Assembly: GCA_019747455.1 (NCBI GenBank)
Contig: JAIEQT010000593.1
Location: 1 to 7,278 of the forward strand
From: Chitinophagaceae bacterium
GTDB lineage: Bacteria; Bacteroidota; Bacteroidia; Chitinophagales; Chitinophagaceae
Direction of reading: 5' to 3'
DNA length: 7,278 bases
Shown here: in pieces, positions 1-6,408 of the stretch
Layout of the letters: every line of letters starts with the position of its first letter
Numbering within the stretch: position 1 is the stretch's first letter
Notes under the pieces: model-generated
What the model was told of the DNA's origin: nothing
Seen by the model: only the letters and a program-made list of their open reading frames with translations
Databases searched by the model: none
Made by a program: the position numbers and the translations under genes

Positions 1-1
1 C

Positions 2-1339
2 AATTTAACAGGCGATCAAAATAGTAGTAATAATAGCTTAAGCAGTAGTGTTGCCATTGCAGCCGCTCCTGCAGCTTTAACAGGTGAAGGCGTAGTATGT
101 AGCGGATCTGCTTTACTGCAGGTAATTAACCCATCTAACAATGCAAACTATTTTTGGTATACAAGTAATACACCCGGTTCTAATCCTATTACCACCAATG
201 CGGTAATTAATGTTGCCAACTCAAGTACTGTGAATACTAGTACTGTTCCCGCCAATAGAACCTATTATGTAAGTAAAGATGCCAGAGCTACACTAGCTCC
301 TGCAAACAAAACGGCATATCCTAATGGAGGTTACAACACATTTGCCGGCAATTTTATGAGTTTTAATGTAGCTACCCCATTAAAAATTGAAACCGTTCGT
401 TTATTCATCGGAAGTCCCGGTCAAATTCGTTTTACAGTAGGTAGAAATATGGCTCCTGGTTCTAGTGCCGGTTCTTATACCTATAACCAAGAAGCTGTAA
501 CAACTATTGATGTATATCAAACAAGCCCTACAAATCCTACATTAGGTGCCAACGTTAATGACCCTGCTGATTCCGGTGCTGTTTATTTATTAAATTTGAA
601 TGTACCTACCAGTGGAGATAAGATTTTAATAGTTGAGTGTTTGAATGGAGCATCCATTTACCGAAATAATGGTATTTCCGGTACGATATATCCACTTGGA
701 GCACCTGGTATCATGACCTGGACTGGCAATAGTGCTTCCTTATCTACAGGTGTAAATGCCAATCAGTTTTTCTATTTCTTTTATGATACAAGGGTTACAA
801 GTGGTTGTCCGAGCCCGCTTTCATCAGCCATTGTAGCTGCACCCGATGCCGGCAACCCAAGTATTAGCTTAGTTGGTGATTCACTGGTGGCAAGCGTTTC
901 AGGCGCTGCCTTTTATCAGTGGATGTTTAATGATACCGGCTTTATCAGTATTGGACAGAATAGATCTATAAAACCAACTCGTACAGGTAATTATAAAGTA
1001 ATAGTGTCAGACCGTTTTACTTGTTCAAAAACATCGGCTAATTTCAATTATACTGTTACTGCAGTAGTGAATGCTTCTTCGCAAGAAATTGGTTTAAAAG
1101 TTACACCAAATCCAAGTAACGGATTATTTCAAGTAAGCTTTGATGTTACACGCAGGGCCGATTTACTCTTAGAAGTATTAAATGCTTCCGGACAAAACAT
1201 GTACCGAAATACACAACCTAATTTTATAGGAAGATATAATAAACAAATCAATCTGCCTCAACCCGGTAGCGGTGTATACTTGCTGAAAATAACGCATGAT
1301 AGAAAAGTGTATACCGAGAAGATTATTATACAACGTTGA
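2..1339 (+). CDS. T9SS-sorted secreted protein with Ig-like domains (5' end missing)
   Basis: The reading frame is open from base 2, so the gene enters from outside the window; the GTG at 230 is an internal valine, not a start. The 445 visible residues show an Ig-like segment (about 25-95, with a VCSG motif and NYFWY), a beta-rich middle domain (about 105-264, with KIETVRLFIGSPGQIRFTV) and a second Ig-like segment (about 285-353, with YQWMF and GNYKVIVSD). The last roughly 88 residues match a type A T9SS C-terminal sorting domain: a TPNPSNG motif, then LEVLNASGQ, GSGVYLLKI, and a basic end (KIIIQR). Known biology: this domain directs Sec-exported cargo through the type IX system to the surface or medium, where it is normally cleaved. 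The true N-terminus, any catalytic domain and the binding target lie upstream. Role as an adhesin or binding protein is an inference. A strong terminator follows 20 bases after the stop. Confidence 0.9.
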   Translation, partial: NLTGDQNSSNNSLSSSVAIAAAPAALTGEGVVCSGSALLQVINPSNNANYFWYTSNTPGSNPITTNAVINVANSSTVNTSTVPANRTYYVSKDARATLAPANKTAYPNGGYNTFAGNFMSFNVATPLKIETVRLFIGSPGQIRFTVGRNMAPGSSAGSYTYNQEAVTTIDVYQTSPTNPTLGANVNDPADSGAVYLLNLNVPTSGDKILIVECLNGASIYRNNGISGTIYPLGAPGIMTWTGNSASLSTGVNANQFFYFFYDTRVTSGCPSPLSSAIVAAPDAGNPSISLVGDSLVASVSGAAFYQWMFNDTGFISIGQNRSIKPTRTGNYKVIVSDRFTCSKTSANFNYTVTAVVNASSQEIGLKVTPNPSNGLFQVSFDVTRRADLLLEVLNASGQNMYRNTQPNFIGRYNKQINLPQPGSGVYLLKITHDRKVYTEKIIIQR

Positions 1340-1358
1340 GATAGCATTTTATAGATGG

Positions 1359-1389
1359 AAATCCTCCCGCTGAAGCGGGGGGATTTTTT
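1359..1389 (+). terminator. Intrinsic terminator after the T9SS cargo gene
   Basis: A 12-bp stem (1359-1370 with 1375-1386, including one G-T pair at 1365/1380) closes a TGAA loop at 1371-1374. The GC-rich stem core is followed directly by six T residues (1384-1389). It begins 20 bases past the TGA at 1337-1339, so it ends the upstream transcript and separates it from the reductase-like remnant. Confidence 0.88.
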
Positions 1390-1426
1390 ATTCAATATAT
1401 TCCTTATATTTAAAAAAACCTTTTTT

Positions 1427-2016
1427 ATGCTTGAACCATGGAGGCAAGGTGTCATTACCAAAATAGAAAATATTACTAGTAGTACCCGAAGATTCTGGAT
1501 TCAAATACCAGAGGTACAAATTATTTATTCCATGAAGCAAATGTAGGTACAAGCTTCCCGCTACGCGGGCCCCAAGGCAAATTCACATTACCTGCATCAA
1601 TAGAAAAAGATCTTTATTTTATTTGTACGGGTACAGGTATTGCCCCATTCCGATCAATGGTAAACCATATTCATAAACATCAAATACCGCATGAAAAAAT
1701 TCATTTGATTTTTGGTTGCAGATTATTTGATGATAGTTTATATGAAGCCGAATTAAAAGCACTTGAAAAAGAGCATCTTCATTTCTATCACTACCCTTGT
1801 TTTTCTCGGGAGGCTAATGTTCCCGAAGGAAAATACAAAGGATATGTACACCAGGTATATGAGGATATCATCGCCAAAACAAAGGCAAAATCTGAAAATC
1901 TTCCACCGGCACATTTTTATTTATGCGGATGGAAGAATATGGTTGATGAGGCCAAACAACGAATCGTTGCATTAGGCTATGATAAAAAAGATATTCACCT
2001 GGAATTATACGGTTAA
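1427..2016 (+). pseudogene. Ferredoxin-NADP reductase-like gene, broken by internal deletion and frameshift
   Basis: From ATG 1427 one frame reads MLEPWRQGVITKIEN and then TRRFWIQIPE, the usual N-terminal strand of Bacteroidota FAD-dependent oxidoreductases, then hits TAG at 1544-1546. A second frame, open from 1483, picks up family sequence at 1513 (GTNYLFHEA), then LRGPQGKFTLP, the nucleotide-binding CTGTGIAPFRS at 1624-1656, FYLCGWKNMVDEA, and the family-typical C-terminus HLELYG. What is missing between IPE and GTNYLF is the roughly 50-residue segment that in intact relatives, as I know the family, carries the PGQF strand and the FAD-binding RxYS motif. The loss also shifts the frame, so this is not a simple sequencing indel. 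The downstream frame has an internal ATG at 1657 inside the NAD(P) domain, but a product starting there would lack the flavin domain. Intact relatives pass electrons between NAD(P)H and small redox carriers. An assembly error is the main alternative. Confidence 0.85.
1511..1516 (+). other. Deletion junction inside the reductase remnant
   Basis: The N-terminal frame reads GAG (Glu of IPE) at 1511-1513, while the C-terminal frame reads GGT (Gly of GTNYLF) at 1513-1515. The homologous reading therefore changes frame within these few bases. The missing length must be 3n+1 bases; about 150 is estimated from the known spacing of these motifs in relatives. A short shared repeat may have mediated the loss, but only one copy would remain, so this cannot be seen here. 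Confidence 0.7.
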
Positions 2017-3479
2017 TCAATAGCTTGTAAAACCATCTGCTTCACGGCGGTAAGAGGCACTCTTTCTTGCGTCATGGCATCTCTATGGCGAATAGTAACC
2101 GTACCATCTTCTTTGGTTTGATGGTCGATAGTTACACAGAACGGGGTACCTATCGCATCCTGCCTACGATAACGTTTTCCGATGGCATCTTTTTCTTCAT
2201 AAAAGCATTTAAAAGAAGTTTTACAACTATCTAATAACTCTTTAGCTATTTCGGGTAGACCATCTTTTTTAAGTAAGGGCAAAATAGCCAGCTTCACAGG
2301 AGCTATTTTAGCAGGAATTTTCATCACAACACGGCTGTCTGTAGTACCATCTTCCTTTGCTATAGTTTCTTCTTCATAAGCGTTACTTAATATCAATAAA
2401 AACATCCGATCTAATCCGATAGATGTTTCTACAACATAGGGTATATAGTTGCCAAAGGGCTTTCCTGTTGTTTCGTCGATATCGTTGTCAAAATATTGCT
2501 GCTTTTTTTTGCTGTACGTTTGATGACTCTTCAAATCAAAATCGGTACGGCTATGTATGCCTTCTACTTCTTTAAAACCAAACGGAAAATCATATTCTAT
2601 ATCTAAAGCGGCATCTGCATAATGCGCCAGCTTCACGTGATCATGATAGCGATATTTTTCGGCAGCAATACCTAAACTTAAATGCCATTTTAATCTTTCT
2701 TCTTTCCAGAAATTATACCATTGCATCTGTGTGCCGGGGCGAACAAAAAACTGCATTTCCATCTGTTCAAACTCACGCATACGGAAAATGAATTGACGCG
2801 CTACAATTTCATTCCGAAAAGCTTTACCTGTTTGTGCAATACCGAACGGAATTTTCATCCTGGCTGTTTTTTGCACATTTAAAAAATTTACAAAGATACC
2901 TTGTGCTGTTTCGGGTCTTAAATAAATAGTATCGGCGTCTTCTGCCACAGAACCTAACTGGGTTGAAAACATGAGATTAAATTGACGAATATCCGTCCAG
3001 TTAGCAGTACCACTTACGCTACAAACAATATTTTCAGCTACTATTAATTCTTTTAATCCGGCATAATCATCCTCTGCTAAGAATTTTTCCATGACAGCAA
3101 TTAATCCTGCTGCCTTGGCGCTTTCACCTTTCTCCCTTAAAAGATCTGCTTTTGCTTCTATCAAGTGATCGACCCTATACCGCTTTTTGCTGTCTTTATT
3201 ATCGATCATAGGATCGCTAAAATTATCAACGTGCCCACTTGCCTTCCAGGTTGTAGGATGCATGAATATAGCAGCATCGATACCCACAATATTATCATGC
3301 ATTTGGGTCATGCTCTTCCACCAATAATCGCGGATATTCTTTTTTAATTCACTTCCATAGGGACCATAATCATACACCGCACTAAGACCGTCATAAATTT
3401 CACTACTCGGGAAAACGAATCCATACTCTTTGGCATGGGATATAATAGCTTGGAATCGATTATCTGTATTACTGCTCAT
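2013..3479 (-). CDS. glyQS: Glycyl-tRNA synthetase, class II alpha2 type
   Basis: This enzyme charges tRNA-Gly with glycine in the cytoplasm using ATP. The 488-residue protein is a full-length dimeric-type GlyRS, unrelated in architecture to the alpha2beta2 bacterial form. Visible landmarks are motif 1 around residues 31-54 (GLSAVYDYGPYGSELKKNIR), the glycine-pocket stretch YLRPETAQGIFVNF (187-200), motif 2 (FRNE 221-224 with FRMREFEQMEMQFF 232-245), and motif 3 (ETSIGLDRMFLLIL 351-364). A C-terminal anticodon-binding domain starts near 390 (KIAPVKLAILPL). The segment CSVSGTANWTDIRQFNLMF (153-171) lacks the CPxCG pair of many GlyRSs but matches what I know of Bacteroidota versions. It lies 42 bases downstream of the MazG-like gene on the same strand, and its stop codon overlaps that of the convergent reductase remnant. 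A promoter may sit directly in front of the start. Confidence 0.97.
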   Translation of the reverse strand: MSSNTDNRFQAIISHAKEYGFVFPSSEIYDGLSAVYDYGPYGSELKKNIRDYWWKSMTQMHDNIVGIDAAIFMHPTTWKASGHVDNFSDPMIDNKDSKKRYRVDHLIEAKADLLREKGESAKAAGLIAVMEKFLAEDDYAGLKELIVAENIVCSVSGTANWTDIRQFNLMFSTQLGSVAEDADTIYLRPETAQGIFVNFLNVQKTARMKIPFGIAQTGKAFRNEIVARQFIFRMREFEQMEMQFFVRPGTQMQWYNFWKEERLKWHLSLGIAAEKYRYHDHVKLAHYADAALDIEYDFPFGFKEVEGIHSRTDFDLKSHQTYSKKKQQYFDNDIDETTGKPFGNYIPYVVETSIGLDRMFLLILSNAYEEETIAKEDGTTDSRVVMKIPAKIAPVKLAILPLLKKDGLPEIAKELLDSCKTSFKCFYEEKDAIGKRYRRQDAIGTPFCVTIDHQTKEDGTVTIRHRDAMTQERVPLTAVKQMVLQAID

Positions 3480-3486
3480 AGAGCGG

Positions 3487-3518
3487 CAAAAATAAGGCTA
3501 TTCGCGCTTTACCTGAAA
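3487..3518 (-). promoter_or_regulatory. Possible Bacteroidota-type promoter for glyQS
   Basis: On the minus strand TATTTTTG (3494 to 3487) is an exact match to the Bacteroidota -7 consensus TAnnTTTG. Twenty bases further upstream is TTTC (3518 to 3515), one mismatch from the -33 TTTG. Only seven bases separate the -7 box from the glyQS ATG, so a transcript started here would be nearly leaderless. Such boxes arise by chance in AT-rich DNA, and glyQS could also be read from upstream genes. Confidence 0.35.
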
Positions 3519-3521
3519 ACC

Positions 3522-3848
3522 TTACTGTAATTTCTCATTATCTCTATGCCTATTGGCATCCCGTAAGGTTTTTTTCTCCATATTTTTCTGAAAAGCTTCG
3601 GTAAGGTTCACACCTGTTTGATTTGCTAAGCAAAGCAGAACCCATAATACATCTGCCATTTCATCTGCTAAATCCGTTTTTTTATCCGATTCTTTAAAAG
3701 ACTGTTCCCCAAATTTGCGTACCATTATCCTACTTAATTCACCTACTTCTTCAACCAAAATACCTAAATTGGTTAGTTCATTAAAGTACCGAACACCAAT
3801 GGTTTTAATCCATTGATCTACTTGTTTTTGGGCTTGATCGAGGGTCAT
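3522..3848 (-). CDS. MazG-like nucleotide pyrophosphohydrolase
   Basis: This 108-residue protein has the all-alpha MazG fold signature. The metal-binding EExxE motif is at residues 33-37 (EEVGE) and the second acidic ExxD motif at 63-66 within LADEMADVLW. Family members hydrolyse nucleoside triphosphates, often non-canonical or damaged ones, to the monophosphate and pyrophosphate using Mg2+. The length fits a single-domain member rather than the two-domain E. coli MazG, and the precise substrate cannot be read from sequence. It sits between dtd (upstream, 160-base gap) and glyQS (downstream, 42-base gap), all on the minus strand. The gap on its 5' side holds inverted 7-bp repeat arrays, and the degenerate arm ends 8 bases before its ATG. 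No MazF or MazE toxin-antitoxin partner is seen, so the mazG symbol is not assigned. Confidence 0.9.
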   Translation of the reverse strand: MTLDQAQKQVDQWIKTIGVRYFNELTNLGILVEEVGELSRIMVRKFGEQSFKESDKKTDLADEMADVLWVLLCLANQTGVNLTEAFQKNMEKKTLRDANRHRDNEKLQ

Positions 3849-3856
3849 TGGAAAAG

Positions 3857-3884
3857 GTTGTAGGTTATAGGGAATAGATTATAG
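3857..3884 (+). repeat. Left arm of inverted heptamer array (4 degenerate units)
   Basis: Four consecutive 7-bp units read GTTGTAG, GTTATAG, GGAATAG and ATTATAG on the plus strand, all ending in TAG. They are inverted copies of the units in the array at 3943-4005: the 11 bases at 3861-3871 are the exact reverse complement of 3957-3967. This arm lies just upstream of the MazG-like start codon, within its likely 5' leader. Confidence 0.75.
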
Positions 3885-3942
3885 TAGCGTAAAACTAATC
3901 AAGAATTTCCGTTCATTACTATTTACTTATTTCTAACAAAAC

Positions 3943-4005
3943 CCTATCCTCTATAACCTATAACCTATCGCCTATCACCTATCACCTATCACCTATCGCC
4001 TATCA
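3943..4005 (-). repeat. Nine-unit tandem heptamer array (CCTATCA on plus, TGATAGG on minus)
   Basis: Nine contiguous 7-bp units fill exactly 63 bases. On the plus strand they are CCTATCC, TCTATAA, CCTATAA, CCTATCG, three CCTATCA, CCTATCG and CCTATCA. The array starts three bases after the dtd stop codon in the direction of dtd transcription. The units nearest the 58-base spacer drift towards the sequence of the opposite arm (3857-3884), so a transcript running from dtd into the MazG-like gene could fold into a long imperfect hairpin with several possible registers. Confidence 0.92.
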
Positions 4006-4008
4006 TCC

Positions 4009-4461
4009 TTACTCTCTTCTCTTGGAATCTATCCAAATCGTTACCGGACCATCATTTATTAATGACACTTGCATATCTGCGCCAAAACTCCCTGTAGCAA
4101 TCGGTTTGGGCAACAGGGTATTTAACACATCAATCATTCTTTCATATAGCGGAATGGCAATTTCCGGCCTGGCCGCTTTTATATAAGAGGGTCTATTTCC
4201 TTTTTTAGTAGCCGCATGTAAGGTAAATTGACTAATCAATAGAATGCTCCCACCCATATCTTGCACACTCTTATTCATCACCCCCTCTTCATCATTAAAT
4301 ATGCGGAGACCCACCATTTTGTTGCACAGCCACAGTATATCCTCTTCAGAATCTGTTGTTTCAATACCAACCAATACTAATAAACCGCTATCAATAGCCC
4401 CAATAAGGGCATTATTTACTCTTACGGAGGCTTCTTTAACTCGTTGTATTACTACACGCAT
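4009..4461 (-). CDS. dtd: D-aminoacyl-tRNA deacylase (DTD)
   Basis: DTD hydrolyses the ester bond of D-amino acids wrongly attached to tRNA, and is also known to clear glycine mischarged on tRNA-Ala. It thereby protects translation in the cytoplasm. The 150-residue protein has the normal family length and N-terminus (MRVVIQRVKEASV). It carries both hallmark motifs: SQFTL at 77-81 followed by TKKGNRPS (85-92), and the cross-subunit GPVT at 138-141, whose Gly-cisPro dipeptide enforces chiral selectivity. It is the first of three minus-strand genes, followed by the MazG-like gene and glyQS. Its start is 148 bases from the divergent MbnP-like gene. I found no convincing promoter box in that gap, which includes a locally GC-rich stretch near 4525-4553. 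Confidence 0.96.
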   Translation of the reverse strand: MRVVIQRVKEASVRVNNALIGAIDSGLLVLVGIETTDSEEDILWLCNKMVGLRIFNDEEGVMNKSVQDMGGSILLISQFTLHAATKKGNRPSYIKAARPEIAIPLYERMIDVLNTLLPKPIATGSFGADMQVSLINDGPVTIWIDSKRRE

Positions 4462-4609
4462 GCTATTATCTTTTATCCGAAATTTGAGGAATGAAGATAG
4501 ATATAAGCGGGGAAATTATTTTTCAGACGGCGCGCAGCGGTGGCAAATGCGGGCAAAATGTAAACAAGTTGGAAAGAAAAAAAATCAATAGGCATAACCC
4601 CAACTAAGA

Positions 4610-5317
4610 ATGATGCGCAAAATTTTTTTTATAAGTTGTTTACTCATTTTAAAAAATATGGTTACGGGGCAACCCGGTAATACCACTGCCATCATTTTTA
4701 ATCTGAAATTCAATCAATCCCCCTTTCAACTCGAGAAAGAATTTACAACAGATGCCGGTGAATCTATTCAAGTATATAAAATGAAATTTTATATTTCAGG
4801 ATTGAAAGGGATAAACACAAAAGGCGATACCATACTATTAAGCAAAGAACATTTTCTAATTGATGCAGCCGATAGCGGTTCGCAAATAATCAAAATACAA
4901 GCACCTTCTTTACAGCATTTCATTTTTACTGTTGGTGTAGATAGCATAAGAAACACAAGCGGCATTCAAAATGGAGTATTAGATCCGGCAAAGGGTATGT
5001 TTTGGACCTGGAATAGCGGATATATTATGGCTAAAATGGAAGGGATATCGAACCAGGCAAATACGGCAGGGAAAAGGTTTACGCATGATATTGGAGGGTT
5101 TAAATATCCTTTTAATAGTACTCGAAAAGTATTACTAAAAGTTCCTCAAAACAAGATTAACAATAGATCCGTATATATTGAAGTAAATTTGGCTAAATGG
5201 TTTACCGGTAAATACTCGATTTTATTGAAGGAACAACCCATTTGTCATACACCAAGCATATTAGCCATGCAACTAGCAGATAATTTTGTAACCAGCTTTG
5301 CAACTTTAGAAAACTGA
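4610..5317 (+). CDS. MbnP-like exported protein
   Basis: The 235-residue protein opens with a Sec signal peptide (basic MMRK, hydrophobic FFISCLLIL, probable cleavage near VTG/QP at 20-21). It is likely periplasmic or outer-surface. The body is beta-rich and carries the pattern I associate with the MbnP family: VYKMKFYISGL (55-65), FTVGVDS (106-112), GMFWTWNSGYIMAKMEG (129-145), and a late CHTPSILAMQLADNF (212-226). It has only three tryptophans (132, 134, 197). In methanotroph methanobactin operons, MbnP binds copper and one Trp is converted to kynurenine by its di-heme partner MbnH. Here the downstream gene is such an enzyme, coupled by a TGATG overlap, which strongly supports the assignment. 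Copper binding and Trp modification in this protein are inferred. ATG 4610 is followed by a second ATG at 4613, and either could be the start. Confidence 0.82.
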   Translation: MMRKIFFISCLLILKNMVTGQPGNTTAIIFNLKFNQSPFQLEKEFTTDAGESIQVYKMKFYISGLKGINTKGDTILLSKEHFLIDAADSGSQIIKIQAPSLQHFIFTVGVDSIRNTSGIQNGVLDPAKGMFWTWNSGYIMAKMEGISNQANTAGKRFTHDIGGFKYPFNSTRKVLLKVPQNKINNRSVYIEVNLAKWFTGKYSILLKEQPICHTPSILAMQLADNFVTSFATLEN

Positions 5318-6381
5318 TGCGGTCAAAAAAAACAAATATTCTGGTATTATTACTATTCATGTGTTCAGCATGGATCACAACGGATCGTTTTATATGGAAG
5401 CCAAAACCGATAAAATTTGAAACCCCAAAAGGTTGGCCGCAGCCCGTATATGATTTCACAAAAAATCCGTTAACCCAAGAAGGTATATTGTTAGGTAAAA
5501 CCATCTTCTACGACCCGCAAATCAGTAAAGACGGAACGATCTCTTGTGGTAGTTGTCACCAACAGTTCGGTGCTTTTAATACGTATGATCATAATTTAAG
5601 TCATGGTTTAGAAAATATGCTTACTACCCGTAATGCCCCTGCCCTATTAAATTTAGCTTGGCAAAAAGAGTTTATGTGGGATGGTGGCATTAACCATTTA
5701 GATCTCCAGTTTTTGGCACCACTTACTGCCCATAATGAAATGGGTGAAACGGTAGAGCAGGTAATCACTAAAATGCGAGCATCAGCGCAATATAGAAAAA
5801 TGTTTAAAGCAGCTTTCGGGGATGAAATCATTAGTACAGAAAGAATTGGTAAAGCTATCAGCCAGTTTTTACTCACACTAGTAAGTAATAATAGTAAATA
5901 CGATAAAGTAAAACGAGGAGAAGAAAAATTCAATTTACCGGAAGCTTTAGGGTATGAAATTTTTAAACAAAAATGTATTAGTTGTCATACAGAACCTTTT
6001 TTCACCGACTTCAGCTATAGAGAAATTGGCATACCTGAAGATGCCTATTTAAAAGATAAGGGGAGAATGAAAGTAACGGGGTTATCAATAGATTCTTTAA
6101 AATTTAGGGTTCCAAGCTTAAGAAATGTAGCTGTGAGTTTCCCTTATGGGCACGATGGTCGCTTTTATTCATTGATGAATGTTTTTGAGCATTATCGTCA
6201 AAATATGGTAGTTACAAAAAATACGGATCCCAGCTTACAACATAAACTGGCTTTAAGTAATTATGAAATCGGACAGTTAAAAGCTTTTTTAGGAACACTT
6301 ACCGATTCTGTATTTTTACAAGATTCTCGGTTCGCACCTCCCGGAATAAATAATGGGAAACCACCAGTAGATAACCATTAA
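5317..6381 (+). CDS. Di-heme cytochrome c peroxidase, MbnH/MauG/CcpA group
   Basis: This 354-residue exported protein has a short hydrophobic N-terminus (NILVLLLFMCSAW, residues 7-19) acting as a signal peptide or anchor. Two c-type heme sites are visible: CGSCH at 77-81 and CISCH at 220-224, the spacing of bacterial di-heme peroxidases. Other family marks are TRNAPALLN (104-112), FMWDGG (119-124), and VPSLRNVAVSFPYGHDGRF (265-283). Classical members reduce periplasmic H2O2, while MauG and MbnH oxidise tryptophans of a partner protein. The distal ligand of the second heme (Met in peroxidases, Tyr in MauG) separates these, and I cannot assign it without an alignment. The start ATG (5317-5319) shares its A with the stop of the MbnP-like gene, so the two are translationally coupled. 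That pairing favours a MbnH-like role on MbnP over a stand-alone peroxidase. Confidence 0.9.
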   Translation: MRSKKTNILVLLLFMCSAWITTDRFIWKPKPIKFETPKGWPQPVYDFTKNPLTQEGILLGKTIFYDPQISKDGTISCGSCHQQFGAFNTYDHNLSHGLENMLTTRNAPALLNLAWQKEFMWDGGINHLDLQFLAPLTAHNEMGETVEQVITKMRASAQYRKMFKAAFGDEIISTERIGKAISQFLLTLVSNNSKYDKVKRGEEKFNLPEALGYEIFKQKCISCHTEPFFTDFSYREIGIPEDAYLKDKGRMKVTGLSIDSLKFRVPSLRNVAVSFPYGHDGRFYSLMNVFEHYRQNMVVTKNTDPSLQHKLALSNYEIGQLKAFLGTLTDSVFLQDSRFAPPGINNGKPPVDNH

Positions 6382-6408
6382 TAAACAAAAGTAACTTTCT
6401 ACGTACTA

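Noticed and set aside
1355..1546. Small 63-residue gene starting at 1355
   Set aside because: Its first part is the translated terminator; from 1427 it is the N-terminus of the broken reductase gene, and its last residues past the junction are out of frame.
1557..1569. Inverted repeat CCCGC-TAC-GCGGG resembling the stem of the 1359-1389 terminator
   Set aside because: It encodes the family-expected PLRG of LRGPQG, has no T tract after it, and the short shared core can arise by chance.
1657..2016. A separate 119-residue gene starting at ATG 1657
   Set aside because: This ATG is the Met after CTGTGIAPFRS in the middle of the NAD(P)-binding domain; conserved family sequence continues upstream to 1513 in the same frame, so it is the tail of the broken reductase gene.
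3943..4005. CRISPR array
   Set aside because: The units are contiguous 7-mers without unique spacers, and no cas genes are present.
4479..4524. Promoter boxes for the MbnP-like gene (GAAATTTG at 4479, TATTTTTC at 4517)
   Set aside because: Each has one mismatch to TAnnTTTG, and no -33 element lies at a suitable distance.
4244..4591. Plus-strand ORF opposite dtd
   Set aside because: It is antisense to a clear dtd gene, is low-complexity Ser/Thr/Ile-rich and shows no family resemblance.
5353..5367. Lipoprotein signal around Cys16 of the di-heme peroxidase
   Set aside because: The residues before the cysteine (LFM) do not fit a lipobox, so an ordinary signal peptide or N-terminal anchor is more likely.
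5202..5933. Minus-strand ORFs at 5202-5504 and 5601-5933
   Set aside because: Both lie antisense to the well-supported MbnP-like and di-heme peroxidase genes and show no recognisable motifs.
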